This document shows, one piece after another, positions 40,290 through 52,680 of a stretch of 64,000 bases of DNA. Source of the stretch: Pseudomonas syringae CC1557. Its GTDB lineage: Bacteria > Pseudomonadota > Gammaproteobacteria > Pseudomonadales > Pseudomonadaceae. The notes under the pieces are model-generated. The model did no database searches, was not told the DNA's origin, and was given only the letters and a program-made list of their open reading frames with translations. Each line of letters opens with the position of its first letter. Position 1 is the first letter of the stretch. The translations under genes and the position numbers were made by a program. Where the stretch lies: contig NZ_CP007014.1 in assembly GCF_000452705.1 (NCBI RefSeq), positions 930,001-994,000 on the forward strand. Reading direction: 5' to 3'.

Positions 40290-42103
40290 CAAGGGGCGGT
40301 GTCCGGCAGGCGCTGAATCTTGCCGTCCACAAACTCTGCCCATGGCAATTGACGCTCGATACGGCGACCAGGGCTCATGCTCAGGCTGCCGGAGAGGCCG
40401 TCGATGCGGGTATCAGGCATCGCCTTGAGTTGGCCAAGGCGCGGGGCCAGGCGGTAAGCATCGATGCCCATCGCGTACAAGCGACCCAGGCTACCCGCAG
40501 CCTGCGGCCATTGCGCCGTCACTTGCTGGCGCAGCGGGTCGTCGGCGTTGAGCAGCCATGGTGTTTCGCAGAAGCGCACGCCGTTCAGGTCCATGTACTG
40601 CGCGTGGTCATTGCTGTTGGTAAACAGGTGTGACGTCGCATACACCGGAACGTCGCCAGCATACTGGAAGACCATGGTCGGTTTGATTTGCTGCGCTTGC
40701 TGAGGTGTGGCGGCGAGGAACATGAAGTCGATGTCCTGGCGACGGCTAGGCTGTGCTGCTACCTGAGTGCCGGCAGTGCTTTGCAGGCGTTGGGCACGAC
40801 CTTCACTGTTACGCAGCTGGAACAGATCGGCGACCTGTTGGGCCAGCTCTACCGGCTGATCGACGTGCTCGGCTGCAATCAGCGTACCGCCCTTCGCTTG
40901 CCAGGCTTTGCGGAAGGCATCCAGAACGCGGTCGCCCCATTCGCCTTTTGGCACCATGGCAACGGCACTGCGCTTGCCGTCGGCCCACGCGCGGCGGGCC
41001 ACTTCGCGGGCTTCGTCTTCTGCGGCCAGACCGAATTGATACAGCTGCGCCGGGCCTTCCGTGCCCATGTCACTGTAGTTCAGCGCCAATGTGGTGATCG
41101 GCAATTGCTGGCGGCTGTTGAGCTGTTTTACGAGGTTCTTTTCCAGCGGGCCGACGACCAGTTGAACACCGGCAGCCTGTGCCTGACGATAGAACTCATC
41201 CATCGAGGTGATGCGCGAGCTGTCGAAGACCTGGATGGCAGGCGGGTTTTCACCTGCCTGCTGAGCCTGGAAGTGCGCAGCCATGAAGCCTTCACGCAGT
41301 GCCTTGGCGACCGATGCCAGTTGGCCGTCCTGCGGCAACAGCAGGGCGATTTTGGTCAGCGGCTCACTGGTCAAGGCGCGCAGTTTGGCGAGGGCAGTAG
41401 GCAGTTGCAGGGCGGCAGGGTGTTTCGGGTTCTGTGCTTTCCAGTTGTCGATGGCAGCCTGTTGCTGATCAAGCGTACCGGCACCTTTGATCGAGCGCGC
41501 GAGGTTCAGCCAGCCGCCCATGTCGTCGGTAGCGGAGCTCTGCAGTTGCTCGGCCGGAAGGGCGGAGACCAGCGTCCAGATCGCATCATTGTTGGCGCTG
41601 AGGTCTGCGCCCTGCAGGAGCGGTCCGGCAACAACCCGTTCGTGAACGGCAGCCAGCATCTGGCCGTCGGCTTCCAGCGCGCGCGCCTTGACCATGTGGG
41701 TACGAACCTGCTGTTCGACCGACAGTTCACCCAGGCGCTGCATGCTCGGATGATTCAGGGCGGTCAGCGCGGCCTTGGGTTGATTGCGACCCATCGCCAG
41801 CTCGGCGGAAAGCGTGCTGGCGTAGACCTGAAGACCTGGCTTGAGTTGATCAAGCTGGACCTGGCCAAGGATCTGCGCTGCGCGTCCTGCGTCGTTCTGG
41901 CGGCTGGCCAGGTCGGCAGCACTCAAGCGCAGCGTTGCGGCCTGCTCGGGTGTTTTGGCGTTGGCAGCCTGATCGAGCAATTGCTCGATGCTGGCATCAG
42001 GGGTGCGCGGTAGCTCGCCAAGGCTGGACGAGGGTGAGCTGGCGCAGGCTGCAAGAAGCGCAGCGAAGCAGAGGGCAGAGAGCAGCCGCAGACAAGCGAT
42101 CAT
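40289..42103 (-). CDS. lpoA: Penicillin-binding protein activator LpoA
   Basis: A 604 aa outer-membrane lipoprotein. The lipobox LLAAC places the lipidated Cys at residue 20. The N-terminal part is TPR-like helices (about 35-240; AANAKTPEQAATLRLSAADL), and the C-terminal part is a type 1 periplasmic-binding-protein fold (about 250-600). LpoA reaches through the periplasm to activate the class A PBP. It heads the minus-strand lpoA-yraN-diaA-dolP group and is divergent from rsmI. Confidence 0.94.
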   Translation of the reverse strand: MIACLRLLSALCFAALLAACASSPSSSLGELPRTPDASIEQLLDQAANAKTPEQAATLRLSAADLASRQNDAGRAAQILGQVQLDQLKPGLQVYASTLSAELAMGRNQPKAALTALNHPSMQRLGELSVEQQVRTHMVKARALEADGQMLAAVHERVVAGPLLQGADLSANNDAIWTLVSALPAEQLQSSATDDMGGWLNLARSIKGAGTLDQQQAAIDNWKAQNPKHPAALQLPTALAKLRALTSEPLTKIALLLPQDGQLASVAKALREGFMAAHFQAQQAGENPPAIQVFDSSRITSMDEFYRQAQAAGVQLVVGPLEKNLVKQLNSRQQLPITTLALNYSDMGTEGPAQLYQFGLAAEDEAREVARRAWADGKRSAVAMVPKGEWGDRVLDAFRKAWQAKGGTLIAAEHVDQPVELAQQVADLFQLRNSEGRAQRLQSTAGTQVAAQPSRRQDIDFMFLAATPQQAQQIKPTMVFQYAGDVPVYATSHLFTNSNDHAQYMDLNGVRFCETPWLLNADDPLRQQVTAQWPQAAGSLGRLYAMGIDAYRLAPRLGQLKAMPDTRIDGLSGSLSMSPGRRIERQLPWAEFVDGKIQRLPDTAP

Positions 42104-42384
42104 TGGTATGTTCCTGATACTCGAGCGAATTAACGTGGAATTGTACCCAAGCGCTGGCCGGGGTGCGACGTCGAAGGTATGTAAAGCCGTGATATTGATC
42201 GCGTTAGGGTCATCTGCCGACCAAATCGTTCAATTCGGGGCTGTCGGCGCGTGCTTCGGTTAGGCGTCATCGCGTTTTTATTCCTTTTTTACCGGCTTCC
42301 CTGATGCCCGAGCCGTAGGTTCGCGTCGCAGTCTGTACAATGCGCGCTTCCAAGCATCAAGCTTTAACACAAGAGGTCTGCGTT

Positions 42385-43257
42385 TTGACTGTTCCGGTTG
42401 TTTCGAATTCCACTCCGGGCTCGCTATATGTTGTAGCGACCCCCATCGGCAATCTGGACGATATGAGCGTGCGGGCGCTGAAGGTGTTGCGTGAAGTCGC
42501 GTTGATCGCGGCAGAAGACACGCGTCATTCAGCACGCCTGATGCAGCACTTCGGAATATCGACGCCACTGGCGGCTTGCCATGAACATAACGAGCGAGAT
42601 GAGGGTAGCCGGTTTATCGCGCGGCTGCTGGCAGGCGAAGATGTCGCGCTGATTTCCGATGCGGGTACACCGCTGATCTCCGATCCAGGCTATCACCTGG
42701 TTCGCCAGGCGCGTGCCGCTGGTGTGCCGGTTGTGCCGGTGCCGGGTGCCTGCGCGTTGATCGCCGCGTTGTCTGCTGCGGGTCTGCCGTCTGATCGTTT
42801 CATATTCGAAGGCTTTCTTCCGGCGAAGACGGTCGGGCGTCGGGCGAAGCTCGAGCTGGTAAGGGAAGAGCCGCGCACGCTCATCTATTACGAGGCGCCA
42901 CACCGGATTCTGGAGTGCCTGCAGGATATGGAGCTGGTATTCGGCGCCGACCGTCATGCTCTGCTGGCGCGTGAAATAACCAAAACTTTCGAAACGCTCA
43001 AGGGTCTGCCTTTGGGTGAACTGCGGGCTTTTGTCGAGGCCGACAGTAATCAGCAGCGTGGCGAGTGTGTCGTGCTGGTGTCCGGCTGGACCCCGCCCGA
43101 AGACGAGGATGTCATCGGTGCCGAAGCGCGCAGGGTGCTCGATCTGCTGCTTGAAGAGATGCCGCTAAAGCGTGCTGCTGCCCTTGCAGCAGAGATAACA
43201 GGGGTGCGTAAGAATCTGCTTTATCAGGTGGCGCTGGACAAACAGAGGGGCGAGTGA
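42385..43257 (+). CDS. rsmI: 16S rRNA 2'-O-ribose C1402 methyltransferase
   Basis: A 290 aa tetrapyrrole-methylase-fold enzyme. Diagnostic motifs are VVATPIGNLDDMS, AAEDTRHSARLM, ISDAGTPLISDPG and GFLPAK. It methylates C1402 of 16S rRNA at the 2'-hydroxyl. The start is probably a TTG at 42385 with AAGAGG eight bases before it. The ATG at 42340 lies in what looks like the -10 (TACAAT at 42335-42340) and lacks a ribosome site. It is divergent from lpoA; rnpB follows. Confidence 0.93.
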   Translation: MTVPVVSNSTPGSLYVVATPIGNLDDMSVRALKVLREVALIAAEDTRHSARLMQHFGISTPLAACHEHNERDEGSRFIARLLAGEDVALISDAGTPLISDPGYHLVRQARAAGVPVVPVPGACALIAALSAAGLPSDRFIFEGFLPAKTVGRRAKLELVREEPRTLIYYEAPHRILECLQDMELVFGADRHALLAREITKTFETLKGLPLGELRAFVEADSNQQRGECVVLVSGWTPPEDEDVIGAEARRVLDLLLEEMPLKRAAALAAEITGVRKNLLYQVALDKQRGE

Positions 43258-43301
43258 GCGGTGCTTGCGAGGGACCATGCGGGTTGCAGGCACTTTAAAG
43301 C

Positions 43302-43330
43302 TTGTTCTTGATGGCGTGTGCCGCTAACCT
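43302..43330 (+). promoter_or_regulatory. rnpB promoter
   Basis: TTGTTC (43302-43307), a 17-base spacer and TAACCT (43325-43330). Transcription would begin near 43337-43340, exactly where the RNase P RNA 5' strand starts. Confidence 0.7.
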
Positions 43331-43339
43331 TGTCGGCGG

Positions 43340-43693
43340 AGAGTCGATTGGACAGTCGCTGCCTTTTGTTGTTCCGCAACAAGGGGGGGAGGAAAGTCCG
43401 GGCTCCATAGGGCGGAGTGCCAGGTAACACCTGGGGGGCGCGAGCCTACGGAAAGTGCCACAGAAAATAACCGCCTAAGCACTTCGGTGCCGGTAAGGGT
43501 GAAAAGGTGCGGTAAGAGCGCACCGCACGTCTGGCAACAGTTCGTGGCAAGGTAAACCCCACTCGGAGCAAGACCAAATAGGGTTCCAAGGCGTGGCCCG
43601 CGCTGGAACCGGGTAGGTTGCTAAAGACGTCCAGTGATGGCCGTCGTAGAGGAATGACTGTCCTCGACAGAACCCGGCTTACAGATCGACTCT
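43340..43693 (+). ncRNA. rnpB: RNase P RNA (M1, bacterial class A)
   Basis: About 354 nt. The two ends AGAGTCGAT (43340-43348) and ATCGACTCT (43685-43693) form helix P1. The universal CRI sequence GAGGAAAGTCCGGGCTCC lies near 43390, the AGTGCCACAGAAA block near 43455, and the CR V region AGATGACTG-like block is represented by the GGAATGACTGTCC segment near 43652. With protein RnpA it cleaves the 5' leader of tRNA precursors. T-rich sequence (CCACCTTTTTTCT) follows and likely ends transcription. Confidence 0.96.
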
Positions 43694-43900
43694 CCACCTT
43701 TTTTCTACCCTTCGTTTTACGCAGCAAATCCCCTTCGTAATACCAAAAAAATCTTACAGCTCATAAATCACATTAACTTCGAATCGCAACGATTTGAGTT
43801 GTGTGGGATTTATCTGTCGGATAGCGCCTGATTTATCCGTTTTGACTTCGAAACCACTCCTAAATCTCCGAAATGTAAGGGTTTTCCTTAAGACCGTGCC

Positions 43901-43930
43901 TTGACGGTGTGGTGGGCGCGTTCCTATAGT
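43901..43930 (+). promoter_or_regulatory. mra promoter of the dcw cluster
   Basis: TTGACG (43901-43906), an 18-base spacer and TATAGT (43925-43930). Start predicted near 43937. The preceding 43710-43900 is AT-rich with no gene. Confidence 0.75.
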
Positions 43931-43936
43931 GTGCGC

Positions 43937-43966
43937 AAGTGGCAGAAAGTGGCACGAAGTGGGTTT
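43937..43966 (+). promoter_or_regulatory. Triple MraZ box
   Basis: Three direct repeats with an exact 10-base period start at 43937, 43947 and 43957 (AAGTGGCAGA, AAGTGGCACG, AAGTGGGTTT). MraZ of E. coli binds three TGGG-type repeats spaced by five bases, the same geometry. They cover the predicted start site, so MraZ would repress its own operon. Confidence 0.8.
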
Positions 43967-44003
43967 TTTTAGCGCAAAAAGCTGATATTCGGAGAATGCG
44001 CCT

Positions 44004-44459
44004 GTGTTCCGTGGTGCCAACGCGATCAATCTCGATGCCAAAGGCCGTCTCGCTATGCCGAGCCGGTATCGTGACGAGTTGGATTCGCGCAGTGCCGGGC
44101 AAATGATCGTGACGATTGACGCTGTTGACCCCTGCTTGTGTCTCTACCCGTTGTCCGAGTGGGAACTGATAGAAGCCAAGCTTCGGGATCTGGCGACCTT
44201 TCGTGAAGAGAACCGTCGCTTGCAGCGGCTTCTGATTGGTAACGCGGTCGATCTGGAGCTGGATGGCAGCGGGCGTTTTCTGGTGCCGCCACGCCTTCGC
44301 GAGTACGCGAAGCTCGACAAGCGCGTGATGTTGGTGGGCCAGCTCAACAAGTTTCAACTGTGGGACGAGGACGCCTGGAATGCTCTTGCTGATGCTGACC
44401 TTGCGGCCATTCAACAACCTGGCGCCATGCCTGACGAATTACGTGACCTGATCCTGTGA
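44004..44459 (+). CDS. mraZ: Transcriptional regulator MraZ
   Basis: A 151 aa MraZ with two AbrB-like/SpoVT domains (about 7-55 and 75-125; [16 protein letters not shown] and [18 protein letters not shown]). It binds repeats in its own promoter and restrains expression of the dcw cluster. The start is a GTG at 44004, with CGGAGAATG-type sequence upstream. The stop overlaps the rsmH GTG. Confidence 0.96.
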   Translation: MFRGANAINLDAKGRLAMPSRYRDELDSRSAGQMIVTIDAVDPCLCLYPLSEWELIEAKLRDLATFREENRRLQRLLIGNAVDLELDGSGRFLVPPRLREYAKLDKRVMLVGQLNKFQLWDEDAWNALADADLAAIQQPGAMPDELRDLIL

Positions 44460-45399
44460 CTATGAATAGCGCCTTTACCCACATCACCGTACTGCTTGAA
44501 GAAGCCGTGGAGGCTCTCGCGGTACGCGCGGATGGCTGCTATCTGGACGGTACGTTCGGACGTGGCGGGCACAGTCGTTTGATCCTCAGTCACCTCGGTC
44601 CGGACGGCCAGCTGCTGGGATTCGACAAGGATCCCCAGGCGATTGCCACTGGGCAAGCGCTAGCGGCCGAAGACGGCCGCTTTGTCATTGTGCAGCGCAG
44701 CTTTGCAGAACTGGGTTCGGAAGTTCAGGCGCGCGGTATGGCGGGCAAGGTCAGCGGTATCCTGCTGGATCTGGGTGTGTCGTCCCCGCAGCTGGACGAT
44801 CCTGAGCGTGGCTTCAGTTTCATGAACGACGGCCCGCTGGACATGCGTATGGACCCGACGCGTGGTATCAGCGCTGCCGAGTTCATCGCCTCCGCACCGG
44901 CCGAGGAAATCGCCCGCGTCTTCAAGGAATACGGCGAAGAACGCTTTGCCAAACGCATGGCCAACGCGGTTGTGCAACGCCGTGAAGTCCAGCCATTCGA
45001 GCGCACCGCCGACCTGGCCGAAGTGCTCAAGGTCGCCAACCCTGCCTGGGAAAAAGGCAAGAATCCTGCAACGCGTGCCTTTCAAGGCCTGCGTATTCAC
45101 GTCAACAACGAATTGGGTGATCTGGAAGCCGGGCTTGAAGCCGCCCTGGACGCGCTGGAAATCGGTGGCCGTCTGGTGGTGATCAGCTTTCATTCGCTTG
45201 AAGACCGCATCGTCAAACTGTTCATGCGCAAGCTCGCCAAAGGCGAAGCCGATAACATGCCGCGCGATCTGCCGATCCAGTTCAAGCCGTTCGAACCAAA
45301 GATCAAGATTCACGGCAAGGCTCAGTTTGCTTCGGAGGCAGAAACCAAGGCTAATCCACGCTCGCGCAGCGCTGTCATGCGTGTAGCGGAGAAGCTCAG

Positions 45400-45403
<4 letters not shown>
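44456..45403 (+). CDS. rsmH: 16S rRNA m4C1402 methyltransferase
   Basis: A 315 aa class I methyltransferase. Motif I is [16 protein letters not shown], and later parts are [20 protein letters not shown] and [16 protein letters not shown]. It N4-methylates C1402 of 16S rRNA, the same nucleotide that RsmI modifies on the ribose. The GTG at 44456 overlaps the mraZ stop; an in-frame ATG is at 44462. Confidence 0.97.
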
Positions 45404-47419
<2,016 letters not shown>

Positions 47420-47420
<1 letters not shown>

Positions 47421-48883
47421 TGGCTTTTAATCTGAGCAAGATTTTCGCTCACACCGACCGCGATCCATTGATTCGCGAGTTGACGCTCGACAGCCGCAAC
47501 GTACGTCCGGGGGATCTGTTTCTGGCTGTGCCGGGGATCAACTCCGACGGACGCGCGCACATTGCCGACGCCTTGAAGCGCGGCGCAGCAGCAGTGGCCT
47601 ACGAAGTCGAAGGGTCGAGCGTTTTGCCGATTACCGACGTGCCGCTTATCCCGGTCAAGGGCCTGGCAGCGCAGCTGTCCGATGTCGCCGGGCGTTTCTA
47701 TGGCGATCCGAGCCGCAGCCTGAACATGGTTGGCGTCACTGGCACCAACGGCAAGACCAGCGTGACTCAACTGGTCGCCCAGGCGCTGGACCTGCTCGGT
47801 CAGCACTGCGGCATCGTCGGCACGCTGGGCACCGGCTTTCACGGTTCGCTGCAAAGCGGCCGTCACACCACGCCTGACCCGATCGCCGTTCAGGCGACGT
47901 TGACCGACCTTAAAAAAGCCGGCGCTCGTGCCGTGGCAATGGAAGTGTCGTCCCACGGTCTTGACCAAGGGCGTGCGACGGCCATTGCATTCGATGTAGC
48001 GGTGCTGACCAATCTGTCCCGTGATCATCTGGATTATCACGGCACCATGGAAGCCTATGGCGCGGCCAAGGCCAAGCTGTTTGCCTGGCCCAACCTGAAC
48101 TGCCGGGTGATCAACCTCGATGACGAGTTCGGTCGCACTCTGGCCACCCTCAAGCATGAATCGCGGCTTATCACCTATAGCCAGCTGGACAGTTCAGCTT
48201 ACCTGTACTGCCGCGACGCAAAATTCGACGACGATGGCGTGCGCGCCACGCTGGTCACGCCTCAGGGCCAGCACTTCCTGCGCAGCGCTTTGCTGGGCCG
48301 CTTCAACCTGAGCAACGTACTGGCTGCAGTGGGTGCGCTGTTGGGGCTGGATTATGCGCTGGATGAAATTCTCAAAGTGCTGCCGAAACTCGAAGGTCCG
48401 GTCGGACGCATGCAGCGTCTCGGTGGTGCCAGCAAGCCGCTGGTCGTCGTCGATTACGCGCATACCCCGGATGCACTGGAAAAAGTCCTCGAAGCACTGC
48501 GCCCGCATGCCAAGGGCCGCCTGTTGTGCCTGTTCGGCTGCGGCGGTGACCGCGATCGCGGCAAGCGTCCGCTGATGGCCGAAGTGGTCGAGCGTCTGGC
48601 TGACAGTGTCTGGGTCACGGATGACAACCCGCGTAACGAGCCGCCTGCGCAGATTTTCGATGATATTCGTCCAGGCTTGGTCAATGCTGACAAGGCACGG
48701 TTCATCGAGGGCCGTGGTCGGGCTATCGCAGAGCTGATCGCCACAGCCAGTGCCGACGATGTCGTGGTACTGGCTGGCAAGGGCCACGAGGACTATCAGG
48801 AAATCGCCGGGCAGCGTCATCCGTTTTCCGATCTGCAAGAAGCCGACAAAGCGCTTGCTGCATGGGGGCCTGCGAATGATTAA
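47420..48883 (+). CDS. murE: UDP-MurNAc-tripeptide synthetase MurE
   Basis: A 487 aa Mur ligase adding meso-diaminopimelate to UDP-MurNAc-Ala-Glu. The ATP loop is GVTGTNGKTS, and DNPRNEP is the motif that marks meso-DAP specificity. The ATG at 47420 shares a base with the ftsI stop, behind an AGGAGG site; a TTG at 47417 is possible. It overlaps murF by eight bases. Confidence 0.97.
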
Positions 48884-50246
48884 GCCAATGACGCTCAGCG
48901 AACTGGTTATGCACCTCGACGCCCGGCTGGTGGGTGGCGACTGCAGTTTTGACGGCGTCAGCACCGATAGCCGTGGCATTGCGCCGGGCCAATTGTTCGT
49001 CGCCCTGACCGGGCCGCGCTTCGACGGGCATGAATACCTGGAGCAGGTCGCTGCCAAAGGTGCCGTCGGTGCCTTGGTCGAGCGCGAAGTGGAAGGCGCG
49101 AGCCTGCCCCAACTGGTGGTGCTCGACACGCGCATGGCGCTCGCGCAACTCGGCGCTATGAACCGCAATGCGTTCGTCGACAAGCCTGTCGCGGCGATGA
49201 CCGGTTCCAGCGGCAAGACCACGGTCAAGGAAATGCTGGCCAGCATCCTGCGTACGCGCGGCCCGGTTCTGGCCACCCGTGGCAATCTGAACAATGAACT
49301 GGGCGTGCCATTGACGCTGCTGGAACTGGCACCCGAACACACTGCCGCCGTCATTGAGCTGGGCGCATCACGGGTGGGTGAAATTGCCTTTACCGTGAGC
49401 CTGACCAAACCGCACGTCGCGATCATCACCAATGCCGGAACCGCCCACGTGGGCGAGTTCGGCGGTCCGGACAGGATCGTTGAGGCCAAGGGCGAGATTC
49501 TTGAAGGTCTCGATGCCACCGGCACTGCGGTATTGAACCTGGATGACAAGGCGTTTCCGATCTGGCACCTGCGCGCTGGCAGCCGCAAGGTCATGACGTT
49601 CGCATTGAATGATCCGTCAGCCCACCTGCATGCAACCGATTTGCGGCGTGATGCGCGCGGCTGCCCGGCGTTCACCCTGAACAGCCCGCTCGGTGCCGCA
49701 CCGGTACAACTGAATTTGCTGGGCGCACACAATGTGTCCAACGCCTTGGCTGCAGCGGCCGCTGCCTGCGCGCTGGGCGTCAGCCTGGAAGGCATTGTCG
49801 CCGGGTTGAACAACGTGCAGCCGGTCAAGGGCCGTGCTGTCGCGCAGATCGCCAGCAATGGCGTCCGCGTCATCGACGATACCTACAACGCCAATCCGGC
49901 CTCTATAAATGCTGCTGTCGATATCCTGACCGGCTTTACCGGTCGTACCGTGCTGGTGCTGGGTGATATCGGCGAGCTGGGCGACTGGGCCGAGCAGGGC
50001 CACCGTGATGTAGGTGCCTACGCTGCCGGCAAGGTTTCAGCGCTGTATGCCGTCGGCCCTCTGATGACGCATGCCGTGAGCGCGTTTGGCGAGCATGCGT
50101 ATCACTTTGCCAATCAGGCAGAGCTGATCGCGGCGCTGGGCGCAGAGCAGGACCCTAATACCACTTTATTGATCAAGGGCTCGCGTAGCGCTGCGATGGA
50201 AAACGTCGTGGCTGCCTTGTGCGGTTCTAGCCTGGAGAAACATTGA
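48876..50246 (+). CDS. murF: UDP-MurNAc-pentapeptide synthetase MurF
   Basis: A 456 aa Mur ligase adding D-Ala-D-Ala to make the UDP-MurNAc pentapeptide. The ATP loop is [12 protein letters not shown], and [11 protein letters not shown] is the family motif. The true start lies at the ATG at 48876; the longer frame from 48750 is just the alternative reading of murE. The stop overlaps the mraY start (TGATG). Confidence 0.97.
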
Positions 50247-51328
50247 TGCTGCTGCTGTTGGCCGAGTTCTTACAACAGTTCTACAAAGGCTTCGCGGTCT
50301 TTCAGTACCTGTCTTTGCGCGGGATCCTTGGCGTGCTTACTGCACTGACGCTGTCGTTATGCCTGGGGCCGTGGATGATCCGCACTTTGCAGATGCGCCA
50401 GATTGGCCAGTCCGTGCGCAACGATGGTCCACAGTCGCATCTGTCCAAGTCCGGCACGCCGACCATGGGTGGCGCGCTGATTCTGTCGTCGATTGGTATC
50501 AGTACCCTGTTGTGGGCGGACCTGAGCAACCGTTACGTCTGGGTTGTGTTGCTGGTGACCTTTCTGTTCGGTGCCATCGGCTGGGTCGATGACTACCGCA
50601 AGGTGATCGAAAAGAATTCCCGAGGCCTGCCGAGTCGCTGGAAGTATTTCTGGCAATCGGTGTTTGGCCTGTGCGCGGCCATCTTCCTTTATACGACCGC
50701 ACCGTCCGCGACCGAGACCACGCTGATCGTGCCGATGCTGAAAGATGTACGCATCCCGCTGGGCATTGGCTTCATCGTGCTGACCTATTTCGTGATCGTC
50801 GGCTCCAGCAACGCCGTCAACCTGACTGACGGTCTGGACGGTCTTGCGATCATGCCGACGGTGATGGTCGGCGGCGCGCTGGGCATCTTCTGCTACCTGT
50901 CGGGTAACGTGAAGTTCGCTGAATACCTGCTGATCCCTTATGTGCCGGGGGCGGGTGAGTTGATTGTGTTCTCCGGTGCTCTGATCGGTGCTGGGCTCGG
51001 ATTCCTGTGGTTCAACACCTATCCGGCGCAAGTCTTCATGGGCGACGTCGGTGCGCTGGCACTGGGCGCTGCACTGGGCACCATGGCCGTGATCGTGCGT
51101 CAGGAAATGGTCCTGTTCATCATGGGCGGTGTGTTCGTGATGGAAACCCTTTCAGTGGTCATTCAGGTTGCGTCTTTCAAACTCACCGGCCGCCGGGTGT
51201 TTCGCATGGCGCCGATTCACCACCACTTTGAACTCAAAGGCTGGCCCGAGCCACGCGTGATCGTCCGTTTCTGGATCATCACCGTGATTCTCGTGTTGAT
51301 CGGTCTTGCCACGTTGAAACTGAGGTAG
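50246..51328 (+). CDS. mraY: Phospho-MurNAc-pentapeptide translocase MraY
   Basis: A 360 aa integral membrane enzyme with about ten membrane segments. The catalytic acidic motifs are WVDDYRKV and [10 protein letters not shown], and the C-terminal [15 protein letters not shown] is diagnostic. It makes lipid I from UDP-MurNAc-pentapeptide and undecaprenyl phosphate. Confidence 0.98.
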
Positions 51329-51333
51329 AACGA

Positions 51334-52680
51334 GTGTCCCTGATCGTTTCCGACCGCTTCCGCATTGTCGTGGGTCTAGGCAAAAGCGGCATGTCTCTGG
51401 TTCGCTTTCTGGCGAACCAGGGCGTGTCCTTTGCTGTGGCCGACACGCGGGAGAATCCTCCTGAGCTGGCGACCTTGCGTCGCGATTATCCGCAGGTGGA
51501 AGTGCGTTGTGGCGAGCTGGATGTGGACTTCCTCTGCCGTGCCGACGAGCTGTATGTCAGCCCTGGCCTCGCCTTGGCAACACCGGCCCTGCAACAGGCA
51601 CATGCGCGTGGCGTCAAGCTGTCGGGCGATATCGAACTGTTCGCACGGCACGCAAAGGCGCCGGTGATTGCAATTACCGGTTCCAATGCGAAAAGCACCG
51701 TGACCACGCTGGTCGGCGAAATGGCCGTTGCCGCTGGAAAACGTGTCGCAGTCGGCGGCAATCTTGGCACCCCGGCGCTGGACCTGCTCAGCGACGAGGT
51801 CGAGCTTTATGTCATGGAGCTGTCCAGCTTTCAGCTCGAAACCACCGATCAGCTCAACGCTGAAGTCGCCACTGTGCTGAACATCAGCGAAGACCATATG
51901 GACCGTTACAGCGGCCTGCCTGCCTACCATCTGGCCAAGCACCGCATTTTCCGCGGTGCGCGGCAGGTGGTGGTCAATCGTCAGGACGCGCTGTCCCGCC
52001 CGTTGATCGGCGAAGGTCTGCCGTGCTGGACGTTTGGTCTGAACAAACCTGACTTCCACGGTTTTGGCCTGCGTGAAGAGAATGGCGAAAAGTACCTGGC
52101 CTTCCAGTTCGAGAACCTGATGCCAGTGCGCGAACTGAAGGTGCGTGGCGCGCACAATCAGGCCAACGCGTTGGCGGCACTGGCCCTGGGCCATGCGGTC
52201 GGGCTGCCGTTCGACGCCATGCTTGCCAGCCTGCGTGAGTTCACCGGTCTTGAGCACCGCTGCCAATGGCTGCGCGAGCGCGAAGGCGTTCACTACTACA
52301 ACGACTCCAAGGCCACCAACGTGGGTGCCGCACTGGCCGCCATCGAAGGCCTCGGAGCGGATATAGACGGCAAGCTGGTACTGATCGCCGGTGGCGACGG
52401 TAAAGGCGCCGATTTCAGCGGTTTGCGTGCGCCAGTGGCTGAACATTGCCGCGCTGCCGTATTGCTCGGTCGCGACGCCGAGCTGATCGCTCAGGTGTTG
52501 GGCGATGCCGTTCCATTGATTCGTGTCGACACGCTGCAAACGGCGGTCGAGCGCAGTGCTGAACTGGCCCGCAGCGGCGATGCCGTGTTGCTTTCTCCCG
52601 CATGCGCCAGCCTGGACATGTTCAAGAATTATGAAGAGCGCGGACGTGTGTTCGCGCAGGCAGTGGAGTGCTTGTCATGA
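51334..52680 (+). CDS. murD: UDP-MurNAc-L-Ala:D-Glu ligase MurD
   Basis: A 448 aa Mur ligase adding D-glutamate. The ATP loop reads GSNAKST, with Ala where most relatives have Gly; the Lys and Ser-Thr are kept. Other motifs are MELSSFQLE and YNDSKATN. The start is a GTG at 51334, five bases after mraY. The stop overlaps the ftsW ATG. Confidence 0.97.
   Translation: MSLIVSDRFRIVVGLGKSGMSLVRFLANQGVSFAVADTRENPPELATLRRDYPQVEVRCGELDVDFLCRADELYVSPGLALATPALQQAHARGVKLSGDIELFARHAKAPVIAITGSNAKSTVTTLVGEMAVAAGKRVAVGGNLGTPALDLLSDEVELYVMELSSFQLETTDQLNAEVATVLNISEDHMDRYSGLPAYHLAKHRIFRGARQVVVNRQDALSRPLIGEGLPCWTFGLNKPDFHGFGLREENGEKYLAFQFENLMPVRELKVRGAHNQANALAALALGHAVGLPFDAMLASLREFTGLEHRCQWLREREGVHYYNDSKATNVGAALAAIEGLGADIDGKLVLIAGGDGKGADFSGLRAPVAEHCRAAVLLGRDAELIAQVLGDAVPLIRVDTLQTAVERSAELARSGDAVLLSPACASLDMFKNYEERGRVFAQAVECLS

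Noticed and set aside
43340..43693. Minus-strand frame of 93 codons over rnpB considered as a gene
   Set aside because: The region is a structured RNA with all conserved RNase P elements.
48194..49873. 559-codon minus-strand frame opposite murE/murF
   Set aside because: Antisense to two certain genes, no ribosome site or domain.
51670..51690. MurD ATP loop GSNAKST considered as a defective site
   Set aside because: The Lys and Ser/Thr needed for ATP are intact, and this Ala variant is, as far as I recall, normal in Pseudomonas MurD.
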